Shown: positions 47,033 to 60,047 of the stretch, piece after piece
How positions within the stretch are numbered: position 1 is the stretch's first letter
How the letters are laid out: each line of letters begins with the position of its first letter
Assembly (NCBI GenBank): GCA_037903475.1
Contig: JBAJFG010000417.1
Location: 1-64,000, forward strand
Reading direction: 5' to 3'
Source: Ancylostoma caninum
Taxonomy: Eukaryota; Nematoda; Chromadorea; Rhabditida; Ancylostomatidae
Length of the DNA stretch: 64,000 nt
The notes under the pieces: generated by a model
Seen by the model: only the letters and a program-made list of their open reading frames with translations
Databases searched by the model: none
Told to the model about the DNA's origin: nothing
Made by a program: the position numbers and the translations under genes

Positions 47033-47634
47033 CCCATTGACGACCGCGTGGCTCACCGGTGAGCCGCACCCTTCTTGACAAGTACTGGACCTTATTTTTC
47101 AGCTATTTTGCAACATTTCCATATGGAATGGTTACAACCCATACAAAAAAGGTCTCAAACAAGTGTAGTTCAAGAAAGAATTCTCCTTTATTGCGACAAA
47201 CATCATGAAAAGGAAGGAAATTTGAAGTCAAGGAAGATTGCTTTGCATTTCTTTCATAGTGGGTGGAAATACTCTGTGTAAAAGCTACATTTCCTGCACA
47301 GAAACAAGTTCGCTACATCCTGCACTTCCGTATTAGTCAGGCTGACGCCTTAGAAACATGTATATTCTCTGGTCACTCCCTCACAGCACTCAAAACACCT
47401 TTTACAAACTTCTTTCGGCCTCAGTGAATGCAAAAAGCTTTTAGGTTCTCTTCTTTTCTGGTCAGATGATACCACCGACCTTCTAGAATTAGATTTAGGA
47501 TTATTTTTTGAAAGATCTGTTTTATTCCCGATTCCTTTATCGTAACAGTATGGAACTCCGCGGGCGCAGCACTCTTGAAAGGGGCGTTGGTCCCACGCGT
47601 CAGACAAGCAAAAATGCGCGCGGTCGTCAATGGG
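47033..47634 (-). mobile_element. piggyBac-like element relic
   Basis: TTAA at 47029-47032 and 47635-47638 flank ends CCCATTGACGACCGCG and, inverted, CCCATTGACGACCGCGCGC, the CCC start and TTAA target typical of piggyBac. On the minus strand (about 47607-47230) a broken frame reads KRREPKSFLHSLRPKEVCKR, CFECC, later LFLCRKCSFYTEYFHP, matching the layout of the cysteine-rich zinc-binding tail of piggyBac transposases (CxxC pairs ending in CxxC and H). Stops interrupt it, and the catalytic DDD region is absent. A short deletion derivative that kept both ends and the 3' part of the transposase gene. Confidence 0.8.
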
Positions 47635-47638
47635 TTAA

Positions 47639-49909
47639 AGGTAGTAATTTAATCGAAAACTATCTCTATCGACGCATGGACCTGTGTCGTTTATCCTTCC
47701 CATCTCTCCTCGGATTTCTTATCGAATTATACTTCCTCTTAAATAAAAATATTAAGGAACATCACAAGTGAGTCATCTGCACGTGACTGAAGAGCTTGAA
47801 GCTGCCCTTATCCGTTCGACTGCTTACTAAATAATACGTTGCTCATCGAGTCATCCGTGAAAAAAAGGCAGACAGCAATAAGACTAATGGAGAGAGTCCT
47901 AAGATTGAAGGACTGTTGAAAAATGGAACATATTTTTAGAAGAGGCAAAGAAGTGTTAATATAATGGTTTGTTCATTCACTTATTTATGTATTGGTTATT
48001 TATTTATTTGATACATCGAAAATCAAGTCAGTGAGCCATGAACGGTAAAGTTAGTTTATTAATAGGCCTGCCATCAAACAGATACGTACGTATCTTGGCA
48101 GGTTTGCGGACTTGGCAAAGATGTCCAAAATTATGCAAGGAATTATATGTAGCAGATAATTTTTCACATTAGCCACGTACGTAAGAGCTCATAAGGCTCA
48201 TTGGAGTACGTTCTTAGACAAAGTTGGAGTGCATTCTAGGCAAATTCATCACCTATCAAGGCGAAGAGCAAGTTGTGGGAATGGGAACTCATATTTCAGT
48301 AAAATTATTTTTTTACAATTCAAAAAACTCAAACGATTTGTTTAATAATGACTACTACATCTAGAGAAACCCTGAGTTCACAGGCATAGATGGCTGCAAA
48401 ATAGCACCTTGCAGCTGAAAATGACGCGTAGTCATGCAATAGCCTTTCATCCCGTGTAAATAAACAGGCTCAAATTAGACGCCGTCAAAATTATGCGTTA
48501 CGTGCGTACTCTACTTGCACTCCGTGGCTGCATGTATCATCGCTTCGTTTGCAAAAGCACAAAGGAGTTAAGCCTTGATTAAATACTACAGATCTTGTCC
48601 CCTTCTCGCCATCTCAGCAATTAGTGACCAATTCAAGAGAAGTGCAACTTCACTCGTGACGATTTCGACAAAGAAATGGCTCGAAATGCACTGTTCCACT
48701 TCAAGGCGGCTTTTACAGAAGCTGATCATGTGAAGAAGGAGGAGGAGTTGTTCTAGAGCTCTTTCAAAGGCCTACCTAATTGCCGCTTGGATAATGATAC
48801 ATATTTCTTTGGGAATGGTGGTTCAGAAGACATTCAGGCCAATAATGAGCCTAATGAGGAAGATTTTTCGATCCAATGAGCCAGCTAAACGTTGAAGAAT
48901 AGGAAATTTTCAGTGGCATTATTCTCAGATGTGAACTTTACAGCAGTCATATGCTTTAGTGGAAAATTCTACTCTAATGGCACAACACAAACTTTGGATT
49001 ACTCAGCTTCCTATGTTTTTTGGGTGTGGAAAAACCCAAGGGCATTACTTTTAGACATTGAATGATTCAAGCGTGGTCCATTCAGACCGAAAATCAGGAA
49101 GAGTGCGTGTCATTCGAGCGCACACATATGCAAGTAGGTCTAGGTAAGCTACATACCGAATTGGTTTGTTTTTCGGCCTCGCTGACACCTTCAGTGGTCC
49201 AACATCGATGCCCAATAGAGGTATAAACTTATTCGATGCTCTTTTGTTTACGGACATGGGCTCAATTCGATTGGTCTTAGTAAACCTCGGTTTCCAAAAC
49301 AACAGCCATGTCGCAAGTGAAAACATGCTCGCCATGACATTATGAGAATGAAACTCTACTAGTCAGAGCAGGAGGGACTATACCTCGTCAGAAGTCTGCA
49401 ATAGAGATACAAAGAGTCCCAGCATATTTCACGTTCAGCGCTTGGACACCGTGATCTACGTATTTTGTAAAAAAAATCAGTTGCAGACGTCATACCCACC
49501 TAATAGAATCTGTTTGAATAGAATCAGAATTCGTCCGTTGTGCGACCTGCTGAATTTCACTCGGCAGCTAGGTAAAGATGGTTCTAAGGTAGAATTTTCC
49601 TGCCAGAGTTCATCTCTAGGTTGATGTCGGCCATACTAGACGAGCCAGAATTGGGACCAGGCTTTCCTACTAAGTAGTGGGATCAATTCTGCCTTACGAC
49701 TTTCTGTAGGCGTTTCAAATGAATCAACATGCTTCCATTGTATGAATCAATGTTAATCTAGGTGAATTACGTGGAAGTTGGCCATCTGCGTAAATAAATA
49801 ACGTAGAATAGTGAGATTCGCTCCGAATGCTATTGTTATACTTAGAAGGCGAAAGCATGCGAGCTCAATTCTTGTTGGTGACGTCACGATGAAGAAGAAC
49901 AAAGTGATT
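47639..49909. other. no gene recognised
   Basis: A polar plus-strand stretch near 48660-48900 (FTRDDFDKEMARNALFHFKA) and a minus frame 49335-49051 (KFIPLLGIDVGPLKVSARP) look mildly protein-like but are broken or short and unassigned. Confidence 0.3.
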
Positions 49910-50460
49910 CAGATACCTTGGGCCCGGACGCGTCGTTGACATTACCCATGATAAACATGTCGACTTACCCAAACTTACCTTTACCTGGCACTCATCAACG
50001 TGTTTACCCACAGCGAAGTTGTACGTACCCAACTACAGTCTGTGAAACTCATCTATCCGTCCTTCCAATGACGAGTCCGTGCTCTGGATAACAATCTACG
50101 ACACTACAGTGCCACTGGTGCGAAGGCTCAGCACACGGTCAATCCCGCTTGGATTAAATGGAGACCAGCGACTATTGTGCTCTTCAATACCATGAGGCAG
50201 TGGACGAACGCCCACAGAATATAAACTAACGTAACCAGCAGCTATGTGCGGGAGTAAATGGTGGAGTACTCACAGATAGTCCTCCGCAAGGGCCCAAATG
50301 GATCATTAAGATAATCAATGGCAAACCAGTCAACCATCCCAAACTTACCCTTCACACCCATCAAAATGTTTACCCACACGTGACTTTGCTTACGTCAAGC
50401 TGTCACCCATAAGTATGACATAACCCTTCCTTCAGATGATGAATCCAGGCCCAAGAAAGC
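49910..50460. repeat. diverged direct duplication bracketing an RTE fragment
   Basis: About 190 bases at 49910-50100 recur at 50275-50460: both have cccaaacttacc, catcaa-gtgtttacccaca-like and cttcca-gatga-like blocks in the same order, with many differences. The interval holds the RTE-like segment described separately. Confidence 0.6.
50087..50224 (+). pseudogene. RTE-type retrotransposon fragment
   Basis: A 45-codon frame contains TVNPAWIKWRPATIVLF, which fits the conserved (V/I)NxAWxKWRxxTGVLC segment located after the reverse transcriptase core of RTE-clade LINEs common in nematodes. The following LPxKLKxKIYxTVVRP block is lost; the frame stops at 50222. Very short, so the assignment rests on that one motif. 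Confidence 0.5.
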
Positions 50461-51668
50461 TTACTATGAAAACAAGGGGGTGAGATAGCCGTCAGGTGGG
50501 TATAAACAGAATAGATAGGTTGAAAGAAAGCAGAAGGGGTAAAAGTCCAACAAAGGGAGAGGAACCTCGTCCGTTGTTTTTATAGATTATGTACGGCTAA
50601 CCTACGGAGCCTTAGCCCTCAGTAACTCAAGAGAAGAGTAATACTAGATGTTTCACCTGTTGTTTGAGGAGCCTAAGGAGACATCGAAACAGCAAGTCAC
50701 ATAAGAAACAGCTATGGTGCACCTAGATTCCGATAGTCAAGCAATTTATAAACGAGCAGGCAACCCTTACTATATGGATGATACAACTTTGGGAAGAAGA
50801 CGAAGATGTACGCAGGTTCATGGACGACATCAAAAGGGCAGATGCTCCATAGAGCTGGTTAGCTCCAACAACTTCAGCCGTCGTAAATGTTAAATAGGCC
50901 ATGTCCAGCAGATCGCGGTCCCTATGAGGAAGGTCTATCTGCATATAAGTGAAATGAAGAAATTTTTAGTCCTTGAATACAGGAAAGACAGGGAATTCAG
51001 AAATCCAGGTCCAAAAAACCGTTGACGTAGGTGTGAAATTGTGGCGAGTAGTCGTCACATTTAACTCACAGACGTCGTCCGACAATTTTTGAAAAAAAAA
51101 TTGCTTTTACGGCTACAATGTTCAGTTTCTGCGAGCGTAAACAATAAAAATTATAGTGGATTCTAAGAAAACGTCTGAAGCATTAACCACCACCAGATAT
51201 GTTTGCTTTTTCAAGAAGGGAAAATCATTCCTCCTGCAAAGGCTCCTGGAAAAGAATTACAGGTTTAAACGAACGATGTGCTTTGGAGCAGGAGAACGAC
51301 TGAAATGGGTGCACGAAAAGGTTTTCAGGTGCGTAGCATGTAGTTTTCTGGATGGCAGGACACGACCCTCCAAGAAGACATGTGGGTAATGAGCTCGAGC
51401 AACAGCGCAGCACCATGACTCGACATGTTTTCGCTGCGCTTCGAATTGAATAATTGATATTTGCGAAGCGTGGAGAAAAACGAATACACGAAGAAATTAT
51501 TCTTATTCCAGCCCAGCCGTTCTCGTCGCCTAGGAAGCGGCATGTCTCGCCCGAAGAATGATGGTCTCAAAATGAACGCAAAGAAGAAATCAGCTGTTTG
51601 CGACACCCAACCCATATATGGTCAGCTCTGATAACCGTGCAGCACGAGCGCAGCCCAAACGGCGTGAA
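50461..51668. other. no gene recognised
   Basis: At 51156-51389 a plus frame (FKKGKSFLLQRLLEKNYRFK then FRCVACSFLDG) loosely recalls FLYWCH-type zinc fingers of nematode transposases, but the Trp-Cys-His spacing is not convincing. The rest is featureless. Confidence 0.3.
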
Positions 51669-51835
51669 GATTTGAGTAGGAACCCTAGCAGCAATGGTTC
51701 CCAGTTGCTGCCATCTTCCCCTCACTTGCCGCCGTCCCTCAGCAATTGCCGATAAAGGGACAAAAACATGAACAGCAATCCAGGGGAGGATGGCAGCAAA
51801 TGGGAACAGTTGCTGCTAGGGTTTCTACTCGAATC
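51669..51835. repeat. foldback MITE, GCAGCAA family
   Basis: Left arm gatttgagtaggaaccctag then cagcaatggttcccagttgc; the right arm is its near complement (gctgctagggtttctactcgaatc, in pieces). Arms are about 60 bases around a 45-base centre. Shares ggcagcaa and aggggaggatgg words with 11575-11640. Confidence 0.85.
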
Positions 51836-52703
51836 ATTGCGCCATTTTTGTTGCGTTCGTGCTGCAAAGTTAACCGGGTAGCGGAGCTTAACTAGCTTTT
51901 TTTTGTGAAAAATAGCGATCCACTCAAAGTAAAGCAGCGAGTCATAGCAAGTAAAGGTGCTGAAGTGCTGCCATAAGGGTTTTTCGATGAATTGCTCTGT
52001 CAAATTAAACCTTACATGATAAATTTCTTAGCTGCACGATAGCGTTTAGAGGGTAAAGAGGGAAAAAGGAACATCCATAGTCTTTCAGCTCAGGGAGGGC
52101 CGATGGAGTGATTTTGTCTGCAATTACAACTGCCCTAGTTTCATTGATGGGAGGACACCGCAGAATGCGTCTGGAAGGACATCCCACTAACTAGCAGTAG
52201 GGAAACATCAAAGTAGAAGGAACCACATACACGTCAGAACTTGCAGGAAAAGATGTAAAAATTAGATCAGTCCGCGAAAATCGTGCTGAGGTCGTAATTG
52301 CAGACCAAGTCACTTTATCGGCCCTCTCTGAGGTAACAGATTATGGCTAGCAATATTGGAAAATGCATAGTCTCTTACAACTGCTTGAGGTGAGATGGTG
52401 GAACCCCTCGCAGAGATTTCCGAGACTTCCTGGAACAATGTCCAGATTTCTGGATCGAGAAGTGCGATGTGCATCGATATCACAGCATAACATCGATGAA
52501 AGCTAGTGTAGTTGTTCAGATGAAACACACCGTATATGTATGTATATGTAGGTCTTGAATATTAGAAACAGAAGATTTTTTTGAACAATTTTTGGATTTC
52601 TTCGAAGTCTTTTACTGGGAAATTTGTAGAAAAATGATTAAAGAATTGTTGTATGAATTACTGATTAATTATTGTCAACTAAGGTGACTCACAAAAGTGT
52701 TAA
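51836..52703. other. no gene recognised
   Basis: Minus frames 52187-52005 and 52528-52310 are open and fairly polar, but they lack splice signals in agreement and any family resemblance. Confidence 0.3.
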
Positions 52704-52705
52704 TA

Positions 52706-53922
52706 TTAGGTTGTCGGAGAAGTTTCCCGCCGCTTAGTTTAGTATCTTGTATCTTATATTAACATTGATTTGAAACATCTCGACCTGTATGCATATAAAG
52801 GTTTGTCAATAGTCCACTTACATCCAATTTTCCATCGCATTTTGTTACGGATATGGCTGAAAAAATTGTCTTTGACTCCAAGCAGGTTCGACTGCTTCTG
52901 CTCTACGAATTCAGAAAACATAGTAACGCAAGCGATGCAGCGAAGAATATATGTATGTGATGCAATGTGCACTTTGACTGTCTCTTACGATATGTCAAAA
53001 GCTTGCTTCCGCAAGTTCAAAAACGGCGACTTCTACTTCGGTGAAAAACGAGGATCAGGTTGGCCGACCGAAGTGGATGAGAGCGCTTTCTTGAGCTGGT
53101 TGAAGAGGATCCGCGAGCTGGCAGAGGAACCCCAGTGCCATCACGACACTATAGCTGCCCATCTGCATTGCTTTGGAAAGACATGGAAGTTTGGCGTATA
53201 GATACCTCATGATCTGAGTAGGCATCAACTTCACGTGTGAAGGGCTGCATGCATCAACTTTTTAACATTTCGACGAACTTTCGCCTGGCTCGACAACCTG
53301 GTCACCGGTGACGAGAAGTGGGTGGCCTACGCGAACGACAGGCGGAAGCGCCAGTGGCTCAAACGTTGAGATCTTGAGATTCCGACACCAAAAACAGAAC
53401 TCCATCCCCGAAGGCAATGCTTGACGTTTGGTGGAATTGCAAGGGGATTATTCGTTGGAAATCCCTACCAGCGAATTTCACTGTTACAATCTAGTGCAGA
53501 CAATTGAGTCGCGTCGCTGCAGCTCTACCTGGGAAGAAGGACAAAGTTTACTCTCTCCACGACGACGCTAGGCCACACGTTGGGAAGGGGACGCAGCAAA
53601 AAGTTCAGAGCCTGGGGTGGCATGTCCTGCCCCACCCATCGTACTCATCAGACCTGGCGTCAACAGATTGTCATCTGTTCCTGTCGCTCAAATGCAAGGG
53701 AAAATTCGACAATATGGGCCACCTCAAAAAGTGACTCACGGAGTTTTATGGCTCAAAACCCCAAGATTTCTACACAAGCGAGATCCGAAAATTACCTGAT
53801 AAATGGCAATATGTTGTCGAATATGATGGTGCATATAATTGTTAGATGTTGGTTGTATTAAGGAAGAAAAATAAATTCGAATGAAGAATAAAAAATGGCG
53901 GGAAACTTTTTCGACATCCTAA
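52706..53922 (+). mobile_element. full-length mariner element with a broken transposase
   Basis: Ends TTAGGTTGTCGGAGAAGTTT and, inverted, TTAGGATGTCGAAAAAGTTT, both continuing CCCGCC, are flanked by TA (52704-52705, 53923-53924). The 1217-bp length is typical. Transposase parts in order: helix-turn-helix region with FKNGDFYFGEKRGSGWPTEV and RELAEEPQCHHDTIAAHL; first catalytic Asp in VTGDEKW (about 53310); second in LHDDARPHVG; third in HPSYSSDLASTDCHLF. The second and third Asp are separated by 34 residues, i.e. DD34D. Several stops (53199 and after) and frame changes inactivate it. A mariner called bandit is known from a dog hookworm; whether this is the same lineage is inference. Confidence 0.93.
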
Positions 53923-53924
53923 TA

Positions 53925-54392
53925 ATATGTCGATAGTGGATGGCAATAATAAGAGTGTTCTCACAGATGGATATTCTTGTCGTGCATATTCTTCAAAACA
54001 TTTTTCCATGGGAGGAAATGAAGGATTCTTCAAGAACAGACCCCATCTCAAAACAAACAAAAGCTTGTTCTCCATCCCGTCGTATGAGGAGCATACAAGG
54101 AAGTCTCCCGTCAAAACAGCTGCGTGCAACCATTGTCAAGCCTCTTTGCATTCATATGAGTCAACAGAGAAAAACAATTTTAATTAGACCTTCTCCTGTA
54201 ATTTGAAATGTAATCAACACTCCCAAACAACAGTCTCCAACATTGACATGAATGAAAATTTTCTTGCGAAGCACCATCCTCATGCACAAATGTTGAATTT
54301 TCAATTTATTCGAGAAAAAAAAGACTTTAGAAGCTGTAGAGATATGCTGTTTCGGATGATATGAATTGAGGTGCATCCGTAACACTAAGAGG
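53925..54392. other. no gene recognised
   Basis: AT-rich; open frames on both strands overlap and have no support. Confidence 0.3.
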
Positions 54393-54854
54393 AATCTTTT
54401 TTGAGAGTTCTGCCTGACAAGAATTTCCAAAAGCTGCTGATCGCAAAGATCTCCATGAATCTTTGCAAGTGTGCTAAAAAAAATCTCGTCTTCGAGCCCC
54501 TTTCCAGGGAGAAACTGGGCCAAGCCAATACAATCATACGAGCTTTCTGCTCCTCTTACTCCCATGCCGGCAGCATTCTAGAGCTCAGACGCAAGCCTGT
54601 TGGCTGGTGCCTTCTTTGCTAGGAGTGGTCTGTTACACTATACTGCATTAAAAAAATTTCTGGAATGAGCTTTCGAATGAGTACTGCTGAGTGCACGGTG
54701 GGGGAATGTCGCTCTCTCGCCGCGACCCGCCCATTTTCTCTCCAAAAGTCGATGTTCAAAAACCATTTTTCAGTACCTTTACATAAAATTATGTTTACCT
54801 CTACTATCAGCAGCCCCTGGAAATTGTTTTCATGTGAAAATCTCAAACAAGATT
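54393..54854. repeat. diverged inverted duplication
   Basis: Left arm 54393-54531 and right arm 54727-54854 (inverted) share aatctt-tttgaga, aatttcca-gctgctgat and gagaaa-tggg blocks. The translations of the two arms also correspond (NFQKLLI / NFQGLLI, NLCKC / ILCKG), so an old coding sequence or a palindromic repeat was duplicated head to head. The spacer is about 195 bases. Confidence 0.6.
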
Positions 54855-55681
54855 ATGACGTGGGAGGCTGCATTTGAGCGTCAATTGGCTGACATTCTTT
54901 CCTATAATTTTTTCGTTGGATTTACCCTCAGACAGAAATTCTCTACTAATCTCGCTGAGGCTTCAGAAAGGGCATCGTAAGCTTATGGCAAAAAGTGTCC
55001 CATTTCTCACTTGTCATGTGCTGCTTTGCACAAGAACAGAAAGCGTAGTTACAAGAAGCTGTCACTTTTTATATCTTAGAGATTCGCTAGAAACCTAGAA
55101 ATCCAGTAGTGTTATTAGAGCAGGGAGGTCCTCACCAATTGATCAAGCACACCAGGAATGATCCAGGATATTTCCACTTCAGCCCCAGAATTACCAGTAG
55201 AAGCGTCCTGGGAAATAATTGAATTCCACAAATTTCCGCGATAGCTTGCCTCAGTGTGAAGGCATGAATAACACCCATCGCAGCAGCATAATGAGATGCT
55301 GTTAAGCTTGGTCAAAAAAGGACTGCGCGTGGGCTCGAAAAAGAAAATGGAGCATGTTATTGCTTTTGAAATTTCCTGAGTTTCTTAGAAATATTGGAGC
55401 AAAATACGACATGACGTCTTCTGCTATTCGCAGGCAATAAATGAGGAGCAATTCGTTCTGAATAGGAGCGTTTGTTTTACCTCTTGTAATTAACTGGTCG
55501 CGCCTGCATATTACGAGGTAAAAGAAGCCGTTGTTTCTCCCAAACAAAAGGTGAAAAGAAAAATAGCCCGTTGAGAAAAACCCACAAATGAAGGAATGAC
55601 GTCTTGGACAAGAAATGAGATGAGAATGAGATAATGAGAAAGGCTAAATGAAAAAAGTTGAGTTGCTTGAGTTCATCTAGA
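54855..55681. other. no gene recognised
   Basis: No coding exon or repeat that I can support. Confidence 0.3.
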
Positions 55682-55746
55682 GCCTTTTATTATTCCTTTT
55701 AAGAGCCAGTGGCTGCCTCTGGCTCTTAAAAGGAATAACAAAAGCC
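55682..55746. repeat. 28-base-arm hairpin
   Basis: Arms 55682-55709 and 55719-55746 pair at 26 of 28 positions (core attccttttaagagccag) around the 9-base loop tggctgcct. Confidence 0.9.
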
Positions 55747-58700
55747 TTCACTTCTTTCAAATCGTCTTCACAGAGCTAATAGCGGACATGTCAAATCAAC
55801 TTTTTGAGCGTTTTAACTTTGAAGGGAATATATGGGACTTGGGCAGTGAAAAAGTCACATTGAAGAGCCGTAATTATAATTTAAGATCTCTCTCGAGTTC
55901 AAATTTCTAACACCAGAAAGCATATATGTATATAATGGTCTGTGGATCAAAAATCTATGTAGAGACTGAGCAAGCCTCTCTACGTCAATCATGAAGCGGC
56001 AGCAAAGAGCAGTAATTGGAAGTTCGTTATTAGGCCTATCATCAAGGAGGCGTCATTGCTCGATCCCCGTTGCTGCTAGATCTGAATTTCTCTCTCTCCA
56101 AACCATTGCAGGCGATCCTTTTCAGGGCCAGAAGTTTCTAGAGGACGTCAGAGACGAGCATTGAAATGGAATGGATAAAGGCTGTATATAAATTCAGTTT
56201 TACTCCTGCCTAAAGCTATCAAAAGCGAGTGAATTACGTGTATTATGCAGTAAATTACAATTCGCACTGAGGCTTCGCGTCCAACATACGCAGATATAGT
56301 GAGAAGACTCCTGTTTAAAGCCAAGGTCAGGGCAAAGCTTCTTTTTCCAGATTTTCGCTGGATTCGTCGTCGGCGACGCCCTGCGCGGAAGCAATAGAGA
56401 AATTCCTGAAAAAAAAACCCCACAACACCAGGTTTCCACCGACCAGTTTTGATGCAGCGTTTGCACGTTTGCCGAGTCCGTGCTTATAACGCTGTACAGC
56501 GTGCCTCAATTACTGTCTACTGTGTGGCGTCGTAGGACAAAGTTCATAATGAAAGGATCGCTGGCCTGTTTGATGAGAGGGGGGGGGGGGGAGAGATTCT
56601 GATAATGTTCATTTTTTTCCACGGCTACCGTAATCCTCAAACGTTTCAACTGCTACCTTGCGATAGAATATGTATAGCTTACAATGAGCTCTCAAACTCG
56701 AAGCACATGTTACACAGATCGCTAGAAGTCCAGAGAACGAAAAGTCTGAACAGGCAAAGTTTTGACCGGGCTTTGCCTTGAAGGAACTAGGGATCTTTTT
56801 CACATCGAATAATCCTTGAACTGTTCGCTAGCAGCAGCAAAGGCAGAGAAAGTCCTACAAGAATGGGTAGCCAAATTTTGAAATTTACTTTATAAAATTG
56901 GTACAAAAGTATTGTGTAAGCTAATTTTTATAGTTCACTTTCGTTGTCGCTTCCAAATTATTTATCATTAATTATTCAACGTTGAAGTTACTATTCTTGG
57001 TATCACAGTCTGTTGTCCCGTTTTGGTCCAGGAGTGGCGGAGTTGCCATGTTTTTCCCGCCTCCCTCCCCCATGGCTAGCAACTAGACGTTGGACCGAAA
57101 TAAAATCTAATAATTTTGTTACTCTGATTACTAATTCAGGAAGCAATTTAAACATCCAGAAGTTCGAGACAGAGAAAGCTCTGAAGCCCTTCTTTCCGTC
57201 GGTACAGTACTGTATTGCCCTCTGTTGTGTTGGAACATTCGAATTTTCCATTTATTCGAGGTATTCGACATTTGAAAGCAAAAATACTCGACTTCGAATG
57301 AACGAAAAAATCAAGTTATCCATCATTAGAAACTAATTCAGTGCTGTATGAGAGAGAAGAAGAGTTTCTCGTTCTCGAATATCTGGGCATTTGTATTATT
57401 CCCTGTACTAGTGATTGAAATAACAAAATTAGTCGGTTTTTGTCCGGGCCAATGTATACTAGCAACTCCTGTGTCTGGTACAGCTTGTTAGTAAGTTTAT
57501 TTTGTCGTGAATGTTACCCTTTCGGCTTCTCCATTCTTCATCGCAAAAAACGGAGCCCTGGCTGAGCGTTCGCTCCGATGTCTTCCGCTTGCTGATTTTT
57601 CGTGGAGAATTACTTGCTTATTCCATTGCATTCTTAGATTCGCCACAATGTTACCGCGAACAATGGAGCAGAACAACGAAACAAAGCAACACAAGAAAAT
57701 GTTGAAAACTCGTTCGTGCATGGAAGAATTTCCCGGACAGCAAAATCCATGAGGGAACTTTGTCCAAGACAAGCGCAAAACATTAAACGTGCACGTATCC
57801 CACCACAGCAGGTGGCATAATTGAGCCTATCGCCCAGCAAACGACGCAACTACCTAGCGCTCATGAAAATATTGTGCCATGCGTTGAAGGATAAGGAGAT
57901 GGGCAAGGTATGCCTGAAGTTGAACGTCCGGCAAACTTCACTAAAGAAGGGCATAATTCGGTGCTTTACGGACGATGACAGCCGCTGTATCGCAAATTTG
58001 AACAGCGTCGTTTACGACATTTTATAGTACTTCTCGCGATTGTCAAGTAAATCTGCTGTCTTTGAGGGATTATTGTCCACCTGGTTCTATTTAGGCGTCC
58101 ATTCCGTGGTATTTCCGTTCCAACTCGGCTTTCAGGTATTTCCGCTGCAATATTCCGTGTTTCCGCGGGGGGAGGGATTCTACCATGTGGATGTGCTTCT
58201 AGTTTCCATCAGTGCTCCATATTAGGCAAATAATATTTTATTTATTGTTAAAGGATGTGTTGGTTACAATGAAATTTACTTAATACATCTTGTTGATGTT
58301 TACTACATGAATTCAATTCGCAATTGCAAGTTTTCGCTAACCTGGGAATAATATGATGCAATTTCTGGAAGTTGACCCCTGCTCATGATCACAACGCGAC
58401 GTAAACATTCGAAACTAGAGGAATTGAAAGGACGGGTAATCTCATGGGGAACAGCTGGGTAGAGACAAAAGTCACAAACAGGTAAGTAGAGAAAACGTCA
58501 ACAAGTATCACTAAACATATTGACTGATGCAACGATAAGGGTAAATTCGGAATGGTTACATATTTGCCATAGGTAATCATGACGATGCATCTAAGCCTAG
58601 ACCAACACATCCTGCTACTCTACAGTCGTATCCAACGAGATTCTCTACTACGCTGATAAAGGAGGAATAAAATCTGGTAAAGGGGAGAGATCACACAGCG

Positions 58701-60047
58701 CTCTGCAAGGGAAGAGAATTCCCGCAAGTTTTTCCAACTTTTGCACTTTTCTTAGAAACTGCAGCATCGTCTATGAAAAATTCACAACTACAGCGCTCAT
58801 AGCCGTGGATTAGTGCATCGCTGAAATGGGCGAAAAATGCTTGTTCAAAATTTTACTAGGCGGGTGAAAGTGCTAGCAAGTTTGGTGTTCCAATGTTTCA
58901 TTTACGTAAAAAACCAGGTATGCAAGGATTCATTATAAAATACATAGGGTAGTCTAGGAAATGACATATGTTTAGTTGCAAAATTTGGAGGCTTGAAGTT
59001 TCTGGTCCAGTCTAGAATCCTCTGCGCTTAGACAAAATTACACTAGTCGGCTGAAAACTGCTCTTGAAATATCCCAAGTATCATCGCTGCTACCTGCCCA
59101 TTTGCGAGAGTTGCCTCAACATAATGCGAAGAGCATGGAATGCACCTAAGCACATGTTATTACAGCCACCTCACTCATTTGCAAATCCCAAGAGCATTGT
59201 CACAGTAATCTCTTCAAACGATCTTGCAGAATGCAACAAAAAGATGAATGCGAAGGAAACTAATTGCCCGTACACGTTGGGAGCTTTTTCGAAATTTCCG
59301 ATGCGCACAAAGAATGTGCAGCACTGATGATTTAGTAAGAACGACGACGAGGCGATGGAAAGTTTATTCGGGTACCAATGCTGTTCACTAGCCTTATGTA
59401 CACACATGAATGCATTTGGGACGGAATTTGTTGTTATTCATAAAATGTCCATAGAAAGGCGCAGATGCCCTTAACGCAGCTGATTACGAGTTTGTTATTC
59501 TATCCTGGAAAATCAAAAGTTTTTACGAGACTTAGCGTCTGCCAACGTGTGGAAGTCAAATCAGCGCTCAATTATTCATTTAGTTGAATACACTCAAAGC
59601 TGCGCCGAAAAATTGGAACAGAAACAGAAAGTGAAACTCAAGTTTCCACACTTTCCCAGGGTATGCGCAAAGTAGGACTTGTGGAGGATAACCTTACCGT
59701 GGATAGCACCGCATGTTAAGCGGGTACGGAAACTTGAATCTGTCTCGTCGACAGGTTGTTCAGCTAAAAGGCTGTCGACAACTTTCCCGGCCAAAAGCTT
59801 GTTTGCAAGTCGTTTTTGTGCAAACCTGGGCCAACAACTTATTTTTGGGGTTCTGAGCATATCATTCAAGTTTGTTTGTATTGGCAACACGACTTTGGTT
59901 CAATTTTTTACTGCAATACTTAGGACAGTTCTAAAAAGGTCTGACATATTTATCAAGCACAAGCATTTATGTACATAACAGTGAAAATCAATCGAATCAG
60001 TCTTAGCTGATTTGATAATCTTGATTTTCTTATAGTTAGATAGAATT
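55747..60047. other. long stretch without a recognised gene
   Basis: Holds a G-run of about 12 ending at 56591 and a slightly GC-richer patch at 57500-58030 where both strands are open for 60-90 codons (plus-strand 57821-58027 ends CIANLNSVVYDIL). I could not build exons there. A small TCGACAG/CTGTCGA inverted pair lies at about 59750-59780. Confidence 0.3.

Noticed and set aside
51156..51389. FLYWCH zinc finger
   Set aside because: Only a loose resemblance; the conserved Trp, Cys and His spacing is absent.
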